Shown here: in pieces, positions 37,431 through 46,534 of the stretch | Numbering within the stretch: position 1 is the first letter of the stretch | How the letters are laid out: each line of letters starts with the position of its first letter | Source of the DNA: Nitrospira sp. | GTDB lineage: Bacteria > Nitrospirota > Nitrospiria > Nitrospirales > Nitrospiraceae | NCBI GenBank assembly: GCA_019636835.1 | Contig: JAHBWU010000017.1 | Location: 1 to 54,985, forward strand | Direction of reading: 5' to 3' | DNA length: 54,985 nucleotides | Position numbers and translations under genes: made by a program | The notes under the pieces: generated by a model | What the model saw: the letters and a program-made list of their open reading frames with translations, nothing else | Database searches by the model: none | Told to the model about the DNA's origin: nothing

Positions 37431-38105
37431 TTAACCATCATCCCGAACAACGAACGATTGCAGACTAAATGTACGATCGAGACGAACCGCGGCCATCTGA
37501 GCCTCCGATTCGGTCAGAAATCGACCAATTTGGACTCGGTAACGGCGCCCCTCCGGGAGGTCTGCCTGAATGATACGCCCATTGGGAAAATCTCGTTGAA
37601 CTTGTGCAAACAGCGCCCGAGCATTCTGTAGATCCGCGAAGGCACCGACTTGAACCCGTAATACCCCCATCCCTTCGGGTCGAGAGTTATAGCCGACAAC
37701 TCGAAGTTCGACCTGGTCGGTTCCGTTACCGACCATCCCAAGCGCTTGAGCCCCAGCCAAAGAAAGGTCCAAAATTCTCCCTCTAGCGAACGGCCCTCGA
37801 TCATTAATCCTGACCGTAACATGGCGACCCGAGGCCAACGAATGAACAACTGCGACAGACCCTAGCGGCAGCGTCCGATGAGCAGCGGTCAGTTTGTACA
37901 TGTCGTACCGCTCCCCATTAGCCGTCTTATTCCCATGAAAACCAGGGCCATACCATGAGGCCATCCCTCGTTCCACAAATCCGATAGGATACCCAGGGAA
38001 ACGGTCAATAGGACGGGGAGCTGTGCAGCCATGGTAGAGGAAGGCGCCCAGTCCGACCACGATTATGAACAGAGGAGTAGGTGTTGTGTGCGGCATCGGC
38101 CGCAT
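37431..38105 (-). CDS. rlpA: RlpA-like lytic transglycosylase lipoprotein with SPOR domain
   Basis: 224 residues. A signal peptide ends in LYHGC (lipobox). The double-psi barrel (MASWYGPGFHGNKTANGERY, LTAAHRTLPLGSVAVVHS, VTVRINDRGPFARGRILDLS) retains the His and Asp used for peptidoglycan cleavage. The C-terminal SPOR domain (LRVQVGAFADLQNARALFAQ, RYRVQIGRFLTESEAQMAA) targets denuded septal glycan. RlpA acts in daughter-cell separation. It starts 3 bases after the stop of the ACT gene. Confidence 0.92.
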   Translation of the reverse strand: MRPMPHTTPTPLFIIVVGLGAFLYHGCTAPRPIDRFPGYPIGFVERGMASWYGPGFHGNKTANGERYDMYKLTAAHRTLPLGSVAVVHSLASGRHVTVRINDRGPFARGRILDLSLAGAQALGMVGNGTDQVELRVVGYNSRPEGMGVLRVQVGAFADLQNARALFAQVQRDFPNGRIIQADLPEGRRYRVQIGRFLTESEAQMAAVRLDRTFSLQSFVVRDDG

Positions 38106-38108
38106 CGA

Positions 38109-38519
38109 TCAAAACTCGTCCAGCGACTGATTGCGTAGAATGGTCAAGGCTTTGTTGGTGTTGGAAACGGTCAGAACGACGATCGCCCGTTTCCCTTCCC
38201 GAGAAGGTGTGCAATAGCCGCACTTGATATTGATCCGGCTCTTCATCAAGGTATCCGCCACTTTCCTTAACGCACCAGGCTTATTTTCAAGACTCAGTAG
38301 GAGCGCGGTTTCTTCGCCGAACTTAATTTTCGCCGCCTTAAGGGCCGCGCGGGCACTTTCCAGATCCGCGACCAGCAGACGCAACTTGCCCCTCCCCATC
38401 ACTTCCGGAGCGGAAAAGGACTTGATATTGACCCCGGCTTCACCGAGGACTGCCGTCACTCTGGCAAGGGCACCCGGCTTACTCTGACCGCTGATGACAA
38501 GCTGCGTCGTAGTCGGCAT
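38109..38519 (-). CDS. Tandem ACT-domain protein
   Basis: 136 residues made of two ACT domains with no enzyme attached: the first opens TQLVISGQSKPGALARVTAV, the second LLLSLENKPGALRKVADTLM with NIKCGYCTPSR. ACT pairs bind amino acids or other small ligands allosterically. Such stand-alone proteins are often annotated as amino-acid-binding regulators. The ligand here is unknown. It is co-directional and nearly contiguous with rlpA. Confidence 0.85.
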   Translation of the reverse strand: MPTTTQLVISGQSKPGALARVTAVLGEAGVNIKSFSAPEVMGRGKLRLLVADLESARAALKAAKIKFGEETALLLSLENKPGALRKVADTLMKSRINIKCGYCTPSREGKRAIVVLTVSNTNKALTILRNQSLDEF

Positions 38520-38766
38520 ATCAGTACTCCTTGTGACTCTCCGACGTCAAAACTTTTTTCGCCTCGCTGAGCGAGCGGCTCGCAACGGAGACCAAGACCC
38601 ATAATGATAAAATATGATGCGAGAAGACACCGGTCTCACGCATAGTTTTCGAGCTCGTAACTGTAATGAAAAGGAGATCTCGGCACCCGATCGAATTCGC
38701 AGGAACCGCCGCTTCCTACACCGGAGACACGATGACGGCCGCTTGCTCTGCATCCTCGATCTCCTT

Positions 38767-41700
38767 TTATGAACATCCACTCGTCGCGCCGCACGTCACA
38801 CATTTGAGACAAGTGCCGTTACGAACCATGGTGAATTGCTTGCATTCCTGGCAGGGGTCGCCTTCATAGCCCTTGACCTTGGCCTCTTTCGCGCTTTGGA
38901 CCTCCGTCAGGGTGAGCGTTTCTCGCATGATCTCCACTTGTCGGGCAACACTATGTCCATTTCCGTGGCCATTTCCTTTTCCGCTCCCGCCGTTCCGGCG
39001 GATGGGAAGATGTTCCGTAATAACGGAAGATTTAGCCAGGGCATCCAAGTCCGCTTCTTCATCGAAGCATTCGGGATCCATATGGTCTTTCTTCACGGAA
39101 TCCATGCGTAGATCTTCTTCCTTCACCTGCGCAAGGTCATACCGATCGAGATACGTCACGGCCAATTCACGGAAGATATAATCGATGATCGAGGTCGACA
39201 TTTTGATTCGATCGTTCAATTTGACGGGACCATTCGGCTCAAACCTGGTAAAGACAAATGCTTCGACGAATTCTTCCAGCGGTACGCCGTGCTGAAGTCC
39301 AAGAGAGATGGCGATCGCAAAACAATTCATGAGGCTTCTGAACGCCGCCCCCTCCTTGTGCATGTCCAAAAAGATTTCCCCGACCGTCCCATCCTCATAT
39401 TCACCGGTGCGCAAGTAGAGCTTATGCCCCCCGATAATTGCCTTTTGAGTGTATCCGCTTCGTCGACTCGGTAGCGGGCGTCGCTTGGCGAGGTACCGAA
39501 CGAGCACCCGTTCAGTGATTTTCTCCGCCAGCTCCAACACGCCGGTGGCCGCCTCCACAGCCTTTCCACTGTCCGTCGAAGCACTCAATGGCTGACTCAG
39601 CTTGGAGCCGTCACGATACAGCGCGACCGCTTTGACCATGCTCTTCCAAGCAAGCAAATAAGCCGCCTTGACGTCTTCGAGCGTGGCATCGGCCGGCATG
39701 TTGATGGTCTTGCTGATCGCGCCGCTGATGAACGGCTGTGCAGCGGCCATCATGCGGATATGCGCATCAACGGCGATGGAGCGCTGCCCGATTCGACCGC
39801 ACCGATTGGCACAGTCGAATACCGCGAGGTGTTCGGCCTTCAAATGCGGCGCGCCTTCCACCGTCATCGTCCCGCAGCAGAAATCGTTGGCGGCGGCGAT
39901 CTCTTCTTGCGTAAAACCGAGCGTCTTCAGCATGTTGAAGTTCGTTTCATTCAGTTGGGCCTCGGTCAATCCAAGCTTTTCGACGCAGAATGCGTCTCCT
40001 AGCGTAAACTTGTTGAAGACGAACTGAATTTCGAACGCTTGTCCCAAACCGCTCTCCAAACGACACAAGGCTGCGTCGTCGAATCCCTTTTGACGCAACG
40101 TGTCGTGATTGATGAACGGTGCGCCCTTGAGCGTCTGAGCACCGACACAGTACCGAACGATATCCTGTGTTTGCTGGTCCGTATAGTCGAGATTGGTCAG
40201 CGCAATCGGCAAGCTTTGATTGATGATCTTGAAGTACCCACCACCGGCCAGTTTCTTAAACTTCACCAGAGCAAAGTCCGGTTCAATCCCCGTGGTATCA
40301 CAGTCCATAACCAACCCAATTGTGCCGGTTGGAGCGATGACGGTCACTTGTGCATTGCGATACCCATACGCCGTCCCTAATTCAAGCGCATGATCCCAAG
40401 CTCGTCTGGCAGCAAGGAGCATGTCGGGAGGACAATGCTCGGGGCGGATTCCCACCGGAGCAATCGTCAGACCTTCATATTCCACGTGAGACACCTGGTA
40501 AGCTGCCCGACGGTGATTACGGATGACACGCAGCATATGCTCTCGATTTTTTGTGTATCCCGGGAAAGGCGACAATTCGGCAGCCATTTCAGCCGACGTC
40601 CCGTATGCTTCCCCGGTCATGATGGCCGTGATGGCGCCACAAATCGCGAGGGCCTTGGGCGAATCATAAGGGATTCCTTGCCGCATGAGCACGGTCCCCA
40701 AATTTGCATACCCTAACCCGAGCGTCCGGAACTGATAGCTCTTTTCGGCGATGGAACGGCTCGGGAAGGAAGCCATCAACACGCTGATCTCTAACGCGAT
40801 CGTCCACAGTCGAACGGCATGGCGGAAATGTTCCAGTTCGAACTGCCCGTCGGCTGTGTAAAACTTGGTGAGATTGAGGGAGGCGAGATTACAGGCGGTA
40901 TCATCCAAAAACATGTATTCGGAACAAGGGTTCGACGCGTTGATGCGGCCGTCTTCCGGACACGTATGCCACTCGTTGATGACGGTATCGTACTGAGTCC
41001 CCGGATCGGCACAAATCCAAGCCGCCCAAGCAATCCGGTCCCACAGCTCCCGCGCCTTGACGGTCTTACAGACTTTGCCGTTCGTTCGGCGTCTGAGATG
41101 CCACTCGCCGTCTGTTTCGAGCGCGGCAAAAAACTCATTGGGAATCCTGACGCTGTTGTTCGAATTTTGGCCTGAGACGGTCTGATATGCCTTGCCGTCC
41201 CAATTCGTGTCATACTCGTGAAATACAAAGTGCGTGAAGCCTTGCTGTGCATAGGAAAACATTCGTTGGATATACGCCTCGGGCACCAGATCCCGACGGG
41301 CCAATGTGAGAGTCTCACGCAAGACCGGATTAGTCTTCTGGTCGAGGTCCAGCCTGAGAGCGCCCTCCCCATCGACCGTATGGCAAGCTTTCAGCACGGC
41401 GTTGAGGCGCTGCGCACAAATCTTTGAACCCGTCACCATCGCCGCGACTTTTTGCTCTTCGATGACTTTCCACTCGATGAATTCTTCGATATCCGGATGA
41501 TCGAGGTCCAAACAGACCATCTTAGCGGCACGGCGCGTCGTTCCTCCGGACTTGATCGCTCCGGCGGCTCGATCCCCGATTTTCAGGAAGGACATAAGGC
41601 CTGAAGATCTCCCGCCGCCGGAAAGCCCTTCGCCATCCCCGCGCAGCTTCGAAAAGTTAGTCCCGGTCCCCGAACCATACTTGAACAACCGCGCCTCCCG

Positions 41701-42309
41701 GACCCAAAGATCCATGATCCCGTTTTCATTCACCAGATCATCCTCGATCGATTGAATGAAACAGGCATGAGGCTGAGGGTGTTCGAAGGCATTGGCGGCT
41801 TTCATAACTTCTCGAGTCTTGGGATCGACGTAATAATGCCCTTGTGCCGGTCCCGATAACCCATAGGCATAATGAAGGCCTGTATTGAACCACTGGGGAG
41901 AATTCGGCGCTGCCATTTGATGGGCCAGCATGTAGCACATTTCATCGTGAAACGACTCGGCATCTTCGGGCGTCTTAAAATAGCCATAGGACTTGCCCCA
42001 GTGGGTCCAACACCCGGCCATGCGCTGGAAGACTTGACGGGCGTCTTGCTCACCACCTAACACTTGCTTGCCATCCGGACCGGTGGCCAACTGCCCATTC
42101 TGATCTCGCTGCGGAACTCCAGCCTTCCGAAAGTACTTCTGGGCCAATATGTCGACGGCAAGCTGAGACCATGCTTCCGGAACATCGATATTTTCGAGCT
42201 TGAATACGGTGGATCCGTCGGGATTCCGAATCTCCGACGAACGCTTCACAAACGTGATCCCCTCGTAGGGATTCTGCCCGCGACGGGTAAACCTTCGATC
42301 AATTTTCAC
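38767..42309 (-). CDS. nrdJ: Adenosylcobalamin-dependent (class II) ribonucleotide reductase
   Basis: 1180 residues, beginning at a GTG (42309) with AGGAGG just upstream. It makes deoxynucleotides using B12 as radical source. Diagnostic blocks: [15 protein letters not shown] near residue 137, [10 protein letters not shown] (substrate-side Cys, near 183), [39 protein letters not shown] near 460, and [20 protein letters not shown] in the barrel. No R2 partner is nearby, as expected. The C-terminus carries a Cys-rich tail ([28 protein letters not shown]), which would re-reduce the active site and perhaps bind zinc. Downstream 38520-38766 has no recognised gene or clear terminator. Confidence 0.97.
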   Translation of the reverse strand: MKIDRRFTRRGQNPYEGITFVKRSSEIRNPDGSTVFKLENIDVPEAWSQLAVDILAQKYFRKAGVPQRDQNGQLATGPDGKQVLGGEQDARQVFQRMAGCWTHWGKSYGYFKTPEDAESFHDEMCYMLAHQMAAPNSPQWFNTGLHYAYGLSGPAQGHYYVDPKTREVMKAANAFEHPQPHACFIQSIEDDLVNENGIMDLWVREARLFKYGSGTGTNFSKLRGDGEGLSGGGRSSGLMSFLKIGDRAAGAIKSGGTTRRAAKMVCLDLDHPDIEEFIEWKVIEEQKVAAMVTGSKICAQRLNAVLKACHTVDGEGALRLDLDQKTNPVLRETLTLARRDLVPEAYIQRMFSYAQQGFTHFVFHEYDTNWDGKAYQTVSGQNSNNSVRIPNEFFAALETDGEWHLRRRTNGKVCKTVKARELWDRIAWAAWICADPGTQYDTVINEWHTCPEDGRINASNPCSEYMFLDDTACNLASLNLTKFYTADGQFELEHFRHAVRLWTIALEISVLMASFPSRSIAEKSYQFRTLGLGYANLGTVLMRQGIPYDSPKALAICGAITAIMTGEAYGTSAEMAAELSPFPGYTKNREHMLRVIRNHRRAAYQVSHVEYEGLTIAPVGIRPEHCPPDMLLAARRAWDHALELGTAYGYRNAQVTVIAPTGTIGLVMDCDTTGIEPDFALVKFKKLAGGGYFKIINQSLPIALTNLDYTDQQTQDIVRYCVGAQTLKGAPFINHDTLRQKGFDDAALCRLESGLGQAFEIQFVFNKFTLGDAFCVEKLGLTEAQLNETNFNMLKTLGFTQEEIAAANDFCCGTMTVEGAPHLKAEHLAVFDCANRCGRIGQRSIAVDAHIRMMAAAQPFISGAISKTINMPADATLEDVKAAYLLAWKSMVKAVALYRDGSKLSQPLSASTDSGKAVEAATGVLELAEKITERVLVRYLAKRRPLPSRRSGYTQKAIIGGHKLYLRTGEYEDGTVGEIFLDMHKEGAAFRSLMNCFAIAISLGLQHGVPLEEFVEAFVFTRFEPNGPVKLNDRIKMSTSIIDYIFRELAVTYLDRYDLAQVKEEDLRMDSVKKDHMDPECFDEEADLDALAKSSVITEHLPIRRNGGSGKGNGHGNGHSVARQVEIMRETLTLTEVQSAKEAKVKGYEGDPCQECKQFTMVRNGTCLKCVTCGATSGCS

Positions 42310-42399
42310 GGTAGACCTCCTGGGCAGCGGGGAAAATTTATTTTTTCATGCAGACAATGTCTACATATAGCTATGAATAATTTTTGTCAAACAAAATGT

Positions 42400-42494
42400 T
42401 GTGGATCTACTGGGAATCTTGAGGAAAGGCTGTGAATAGTCGTAATGCGAATCTCATAGCCGATTTCGGTCAGTTATCAACGAAGTTATCCACA
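42400..42494. promoter_or_regulatory. DnaA-box-like cluster upstream of nrdJ
   Basis: TTATCCACA (42486-42494) is a perfect consensus DnaA box. TTATCAACG (42474-42482) lies 3 bases away. On the other strand TGTGGATCT (42400-42408) and TGTGAATAG (42431-42439) each match seven of nine positions. An AT-rich run (42331-42400) follows toward nrdJ, with palindromes AGACA-a-TGTCT and ATAGCTAT (about 42346-42376) that could bind a repressor such as NrdR. DnaA control of nrd genes is known in E. coli; here it is inferred. Confidence 0.5.
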
Positions 42495-42546
42495 GAAATA
42501 ACCAGTGGAGTCAGGCCCCTCCAAATTACCCTGGCCTTTTTTCTTT

Positions 42547-42918
42547 TTAGAAGACCATTCGCCCGATTTTCAACGTCGCTTCCTCGACACCCTGAAGGGG
42601 AATAAACCGACCGCCGAGACCGAGAACGATGATTTTCGTATCCACCACCTGTGTTTCATACCGGCTCGCGATCCCCCAGTTCCGTCGTGCTGTATTCGGC
42701 CTCACGACCGATTCGAGAAGCTTCTTACTTTGCGACTGAAACATCTGCCGAATAAATTGTTGTTCTCGAGTCGGTGTGCCCCGGTCCATTCGGTCGATTG
42801 CTTTGCTCAATTCCTGTTCAACGAAGCGTAAATAGTCGTCCATGGTCGGATTCGATAATGCGAGAACAACTGACCCAGTGAGTACAACAACCACCACGGT
42901 CAAACGAAGAAGGCTCAT
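42547..42918 (-). CDS. DUF4359-like exported protein
   Basis: 123 residues. A signal peptide or single anchor (LRLTVVVVVLTGSVVLALS) precedes NPTMDDYLRFVEQELSKAID. The C-terminus IASRYETQVVDTKIIVLGLG resembles the end of DUF4359 proteins, first noted in cyanobacteria, which open with a TNPS/NPT-xx-Y motif after a helix. No catalytic residues are evident. It is monocistronic, downstream of nothing obvious. Function unknown. Confidence 0.6.
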   Translation of the reverse strand: MSLLRLTVVVVVLTGSVVLALSNPTMDDYLRFVEQELSKAIDRMDRGTPTREQQFIRQMFQSQSKKLLESVVRPNTARRNWGIASRYETQVVDTKIIVLGLGGRFIPLQGVEEATLKIGRMVF

Positions 42919-43049
42919 GGTGTTCTCGCAGCGACCTTTCTACTAAGGTGATACGATACCGACCGGCTTCATCCCATTTGACAAAGGAAGAGTGCCCCAA
43001 TTAGCTTAGCCGAACTCCGTTTACATTCTTCTTGAGTCAGGAGGAGCCT

Positions 43050-43343
43050 ATGTTCGTCTGGAGCAAGAAACTCGTCGCGGCCCTGCTAAGCGCATTCGTT
43101 CTGCTGTTAGGAATTTTTCTCCTCCAAGGCCCTTCGGAGAGCACCAGCGTCCTCAAAATTCACACCACCCAATGGATCATCTTGAACTATGCCTGCCTAC
43201 TCGTCTGGCTGTTTGTTTGGATGATCGATCAAGGACGAGTACGCGGCAAGAATGTCTGGCTCTGGCTGGTGCCGTTCATCCTCGCTCCGCTTCCCACCCT
43301 CATGATCTTCGTACTTTTCCTTCAACGGCGGTTGTCTTCTTAG
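43050..43343 (+). CDS. Small membrane protein with three predicted helices
   Basis: 97 residues from the ATG at 43050, preceded by AGGAGGAG. Hydrophobic segments: LVAALLSAFVLLLGIFLLQG, WIILNYACLLVWLFVWMI and VWLWLVPFILAPLPTLMIFV. The C-terminus FLQRRLSS is basic. No family is recognised. Its last 100 bases are repeated, diverged, at 44700-44827, beyond the toxin-antitoxin pair. It faces the immunity-like genes and the AmpG gene tail-to-tail, so its 3' end marks one edge of the duplicated border. Confidence 0.75.
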   Translation: MFVWSKKLVAALLSAFVLLLGIFLLQGPSESTSVLKIHTTQWIILNYACLLVWLFVWMIDQGRVRGKNVWLWLVPFILAPLPTLMIFVLFLQRRLSS

Positions 43344-43386
43344 TCAATCCTAAGAGCATACGGCGAGTATTGGGTCCAGCCTGTCT

Positions 43387-43766
43387 CTATTTTTCTTTCC
43401 TCTGAAAGAGAATGGTTAAATTCTTGGCAAATAGTGATTGAATGACTTTATGTCTCCATGTCCTATCGAACGATTCAAGTTCCTCACTTATGCGGTCAAC
43501 TAGCACTTCGAACCCATCTAACTCTTCATGTAACACGTAGGTTTGACTCCTCTCATTCTTTGTAACTGTAATGTCCCAACAAATCAGATCCTCAAAACAA
43601 GATCCTGCTTATGAGCTTGAATTTGAGCGATTTCATTCCAAAGGACGCGGGTCGTTGGCTCACCCTCTTGAAGAATGTAGAAACCTTCTCGATCGACATT
43701 TACACTCGCTTTGGGAAAAGGCTTTTTGAATACGAACTTGAGCCATTCCCAGAACCCTTCACCCAT
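43387..43766 (-). pseudogene. Frameshifted small immunity-like gene
   Basis: From the ATG at 43766, MGEGFWEWLKFVFKKPFPKA runs to VLWNEIAQIQAHKQDLVLRI and a stop at 43584. A second frame, overlapping near 43590, continues DLICWDITVTKNERSQTYVL, through HEELDGFEVLVDRISEELES to LTILFQRKEK and a stop at 43387. Joined, they give about 125 residues of the small cytosolic type with WxxIxxIxAxKxDL-x-DLICW, which I associate with bacterial families often found as orphan immunity genes. A net -1 or +2 shift separates them. Either a real mutation or a sequencing error. Its position matches that of the gene at 44885 in the second copy of the border. Confidence 0.75.
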
Positions 43767-43794
43767 CTGTACTTATCTTCCTATTCACTTGGTA

Positions 43795-43905
43795 GCAACC
43801 GATGCTGCAGGTTCCACGACTGCAGGATGCGCGTCGGCCTTTTGTTCTGGTTCAAGAGAACGCCGAATCGCCACACTGCACATCATGACAATGATTCCTG
43901 CCCCC
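43795..43905 (-). pseudogene. Remnant of an AmpG-like 3' end
   Basis: In reverse this reads GIIVMMCSVAIRRSLEPEQK and then ADAHPAVVEPAASVATK and stop. The end of the AmpG-like transporter at 45248 reads LWAVWRVRRSIEPGQK, then TVTQTSVMEPAASLVPK and stop. The shared RRSxEPxQK and EPAAS blocks at matching spacing show common origin. DNA identity is only about 60-65 percent, so the copy is old or came from a relative. Homology is lost beyond about 43905. It is not a gene. Confidence 0.75.
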
Positions 43906-43960
43906 TCTATTCTTTTCGATATATGCGACTCAGACAGGTTTAACAAGAAAGGAACACTCT

Positions 43961-43989
43961 TTGACCGACCTGGTCAAGCTTGTTATCAT
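43961..43989 (+). promoter_or_regulatory. Promoter with overlapping operator for the DUF433/DUF5615 pair
   Basis: TTGACC (43961-43966), a 17-base spacer and TATCAT (43984-43989) form a sigma-70-type promoter. TTGACC-gacct-GGTCAA (43961-43977) is a perfect palindrome that includes the -35 box, so a bound repressor would block polymerase. This suits autoregulation by the antitoxin. Confidence 0.6.
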
Positions 43990-44040
43990 AGGAGAATTCT
44001 TGTACGGTTTTGCAGGGGGTCTGAATCCAGGAGCGTCTCC

Positions 44041-44265
44041 ATGCGATTCGAACGCATCAGCATTGATCCACGGATCTGTGGCGGCAAGCCTTGTATCCGA
44101 GGAACCAGGATCATGGTGACGAACATCCTAGGGTTGATTGCAGGCGGCTATACCAACGACCGAATCCTTCAGACCTACCCGGAGCTGACCCACGAGGATA
44201 TCGTTGCCGCTCTGGACTATGTGAGCCAGGTTGTCGATGAAGATAAAGTGATTCCTCGTGCCTGA
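44041..44265 (+). CDS. DUF433 antitoxin
   Basis: 74 residues, start with AGGAGC upstream. The sequence RISIDPRICGGKPCIRGTRI is the DUF433 signature (PF04255), followed by a helical region LGLIAGGYTNDRILQTYPEL and HEDIVAALDYVSQ, like a winged or homeodomain-like DNA-binding fold. DUF433 proteins are the usual partner of DUF5615 PIN-like toxins, and it should repress its own promoter. It overlaps the toxin gene by 8 bases. The pair sits at the junction of the duplicated border. Confidence 0.9.
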   Translation: MRFERISIDPRICGGKPCIRGTRIMVTNILGLIAGGYTNDRILQTYPELTHEDIVAALDYVSQVVDEDKVIPRA

Positions 44266-44635
44266 CTCCCTCTCAGTTCTTCTGGATCAAAATGTTCCCC
44301 GCGCTATTGCCGACTGGCTCCGTGCTCGCCGCCCACAATGGACGATTTATCACACTTCGGAGGTCGCGTTGTCGGGACAACCAGACGAAACACTCTTTGC
44401 TTGGGCACAACAACGACAAGCATTGATCATCACGTTTGATGAAGACTTAGCGGACCAGCGCGCGTTTCCCATCGGTTCTCATGCCGGTATCGTCCGATTA
44501 CGTGTGTGGCCCACGACGATCGAGGAAACACAGAACGCGCTCGAACGATTGCTCGCGGAAGTGCCCGACAATGAACTGGCACGTGCCCTCGTGATCATCG
44601 ATCGAGAAGCCATTCGAATCCGTCGGAGCAGGTAA
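44258..44635 (+). CDS. DUF5615 PIN-like toxin
   Basis: 125 residues from a GTG at 44258, overlapping the antitoxin. The opening SVLLDQNVPRAIADWLRARR has the first conserved Asp of the DUF5615 PIN-like fold. ALSGQPDETLFAWAQQRQAL and ITFDEDLADQRAF carry the further acidic residues (DxxL and TFDxDF-like). The C-terminus ends in a basic RIRRSR. By family it is a predicted RNase held in check by DUF433; this has rarely been tested. Confidence 0.88.
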   Translation: MPDSLSVLLDQNVPRAIADWLRARRPQWTIYHTSEVALSGQPDETLFAWAQQRQALIITFDEDLADQRAFPIGSHAGIVRLRVWPTTIEETQNALERLLAEVPDNELARALVIIDREAIRIRRSR

Positions 44636-44699
44636 CAGGTAATTTGTGTCACTGTAGAGAATGCGGCATCCGCCTGCAGTCGACGGACTTGTTCGGAAT

Positions 44700-44827
44700 G
44701 GACGGAGCGTAAGACCAAGCGCGTGCACGGCAAGAACGTCTGGCTATGGCTGTTGCCGTTCATCCTTGCTCCACTGCTCACCTTGATGCTTTTCGTGCTC
44801 TTCCTTCAACGGCGACTGTCTTCGTAG
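44700..44827 (+). pseudogene. Truncated second copy of the small membrane-protein gene
   Basis: The open frame KRVHGKNVWLWLLPFILAPL then LTLMLFVLFLQRRLSS and stop repeats the C-terminus of the gene at 43050-43343 (GKNVWLWLVPFILAPLPTLM, FVLFLQRRLSS). DNA identity is roughly 80 percent and extends some 50 bases past the stop codon. No start codon or upstream part exists. It marks the left edge of the second copy of the border. Confidence 0.85.
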
Positions 44828-44884
44828 ATCGTCAATCAGCGATCTGTAGAAATCTCCCTGTCTTTATTTTCCTCCTTTGGTGCC

Positions 44885-45187
44885 TCAACTATTTTCCTTT
44901 TCTAAATCAGAAAGCTTCCGAAGCGCTACTCGCGCCTCTTCACGAAGCTCGATCTCATTCAAATAAAAGCCGGGGCGTTCTTCTGACAGCTCCTTATAAA
45001 GCTCTGGGTTTGGCTCATAGACGTGTATATCGCACTGCAACCTATCCAAAATAAGAAAGAACTTTTCCTCCAGCTCACCTGATTCGGCCTTGAACATCGC
45101 TGAATAGCGATTTTCAAATTGAGTCGTTGATATTTCCCCATCAAGGAATTGCTTGACTAGGACCTTGTATTCATTTATTGAGGGCAT
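44885..45187 (-). CDS. Colicin-D-immunity-like protein (orphan immunity gene)
   Basis: 100 residues, all helical. MPSINEYKVLVKQFLDGEIS, TTQFENRYSAMFK, LEEKFFLILDRLQCDIHVYE, then NEIELREEARVALRKLSDLE. This layout (YxxLxxxFLxGxIxxxxFE, FxxLDxLxxDxxxY, xELRxxAxxALxxL) is that of the bacterial self-protective colicin-like immunity family (PF09204). No colicin- or tRNase-like toxin is encoded nearby, so it would be an orphan immunity gene against toxins of other cells. It occupies the same slot, between the same two gene ends, as the broken gene at 43387. Confidence 0.75.
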   Translation of the reverse strand: MPSINEYKVLVKQFLDGEISTTQFENRYSAMFKAESGELEEKFFLILDRLQCDIHVYEPNPELYKELSEERPGFYLNEIELREEARVALRKLSDLEKENS

Positions 45188-45247
45188 GATTTATCCTCAT
45201 TCAAGCTCTCACTGTGATAAGAAAACAAATGAAGGCTGGATTCCGAA

Positions 45248-46534
45248 TCACTTAGGAACAAGCGAGGCAGCTGGTTCCATAACGGAGGTCTGTGTGACAG
45301 TCTTCTGCCCCGGCTCGATGGAACGCCGGACCCGCCATACGGCCCAAAGACCAGGCAAAGCCACCACCACGGTCAAGATAAAAAATTGTGTCCATCCGAC
45401 CAGGGTCACGACATCCGCCGACGGGCGACCGGCAAAGACCCTTCCCAACGCCTCCAACGAAGACAGCAGCGCGAACTGAGTCGCCGTATACCGGGGATCG
45501 CAGAGCGACATCACCAACGCTACGAACGCAGCGGTGCCCATTCCTCCCGTCACATTTTCAATCACGATCACTGCCGCGAGGGCGGTGGGATTCTTGCCGG
45601 CTACGGCCAATGCGGCAAAACCCAGATTTGAGACCGCTTGCAAGGCACCGAAGATCAATAGAGAACGCACCAGTCCGGACCTGGTCATTAAAAGTCCACC
45701 AAAAAATGCGCCGAACAATGTTGCAAAAACCCCTAACCCCTTCATAGTACCCACATCCGTAGCGGAAAAGCCGAGCCCTCCGATCAGAAAGGCCGTCTGC
45801 AGCGTCGATGCAAAGGCGTCTCCAAGTTTATAGAGAATAATCACGGCCAAGAAGCCCACCGCGTGAGGCCGTCCAAAGAATTCCTTCAGCGGTGCGCCGA
45901 CTGCCTCCCTCATACTTCTTGGAGCCTCGGCAACGAATGTGGGGTCCGGGCTGATCAGGACAATAAATAACCCAGCCAGCATGACCGCTGCCATCGCCAG
46001 ATACGTCATCTGCCATCCCACATGATCGGCAAAGACCAACGCACCGGCTCCGGAAGCCAAAAGAGCAATTCGATACCCGTTCACCCACACGGCGGCACCC
46101 AATCCGCGCTCGTGAGAATGGAGCGTTTCGGTTCGATAGGCATCAAAAACAATGTCTAACGAAGCGGCAAGAAATGCGACGAGCAGGGCATAGGCCGCCA
46201 TCCATCCAGGATGAATCCGCGGATTGGTCGCGGCCATAAGCACCAACCCGATCGCAACACAGAGTAGTGTCAGGACCATCCAGCCGCGCCGCCGGCCCAA
46301 CCAGGGAGGAATCACACGATCCATTACGGGAGCCCAAAGAAACTTGAGCGTATAGGGAAGGCCGACCATCGTGAAGATGCCGATAGTCTTGAGGTCGACT
46401 CCTTCCACCGTAAGCCATGCCTGCAAGGTCCCGGACGTGAGCGCAAGGGGGAGGCCGGATGCAAAACCCAACGGCAGCATCACGAGGATGCGCCGATTCA
46501 TGAGACCGGCAAGGTCGAAGGTTCCTTGTTTCAC
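45248..46534 (-). CDS. ampG: AmpG-like MFS permease
   Basis: 428 residues from a GTG at 46534, with about twelve hydrophobic helices. The first, RILVMLPLGFASGLPLALTS, with GTLQAWLTVEGVDLKTIGIF and GLPYTLKFLWAPVMDRVIPP, is the AmpG signature. AmpG carries anhydro-muropeptides from periplasm to cytoplasm in wall recycling and can signal beta-lactamase induction. The basic loop WLGRRRGWMVLTLL is normal. Its 3' end was the site of the duplication seen at 43795. The symbol is based on family resemblance only. Confidence 0.85.
   Translation of the reverse strand: MKQGTFDLAGLMNRRILVMLPLGFASGLPLALTSGTLQAWLTVEGVDLKTIGIFTMVGLPYTLKFLWAPVMDRVIPPWLGRRRGWMVLTLLCVAIGLVLMAATNPRIHPGWMAAYALLVAFLAASLDIVFDAYRTETLHSHERGLGAAVWVNGYRIALLASGAGALVFADHVGWQMTYLAMAAVMLAGLFIVLISPDPTFVAEAPRSMREAVGAPLKEFFGRPHAVGFLAVIILYKLGDAFASTLQTAFLIGGLGFSATDVGTMKGLGVFATLFGAFFGGLLMTRSGLVRSLLIFGALQAVSNLGFAALAVAGKNPTALAAVIVIENVTGGMGTAAFVALVMSLCDPRYTATQFALLSSLEALGRVFAGRPSADVVTLVGWTQFFILTVVVALPGLWAVWRVRRSIEPGQKTVTQTSVMEPAASLVPK

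Noticed and set aside
42310..42400. Cobalamin riboswitch upstream of the B12-dependent reductase
   Set aside because: No B12-box-like conserved core was seen and the leader is short and AT-rich.
42310..42546. Replication origin suggested by DnaA boxes and AT-rich DNA
   Set aside because: No dnaA, dnaN, gidA or other usual origin neighbours, and only one box is perfect. A regulatory role for nrdJ is simpler.
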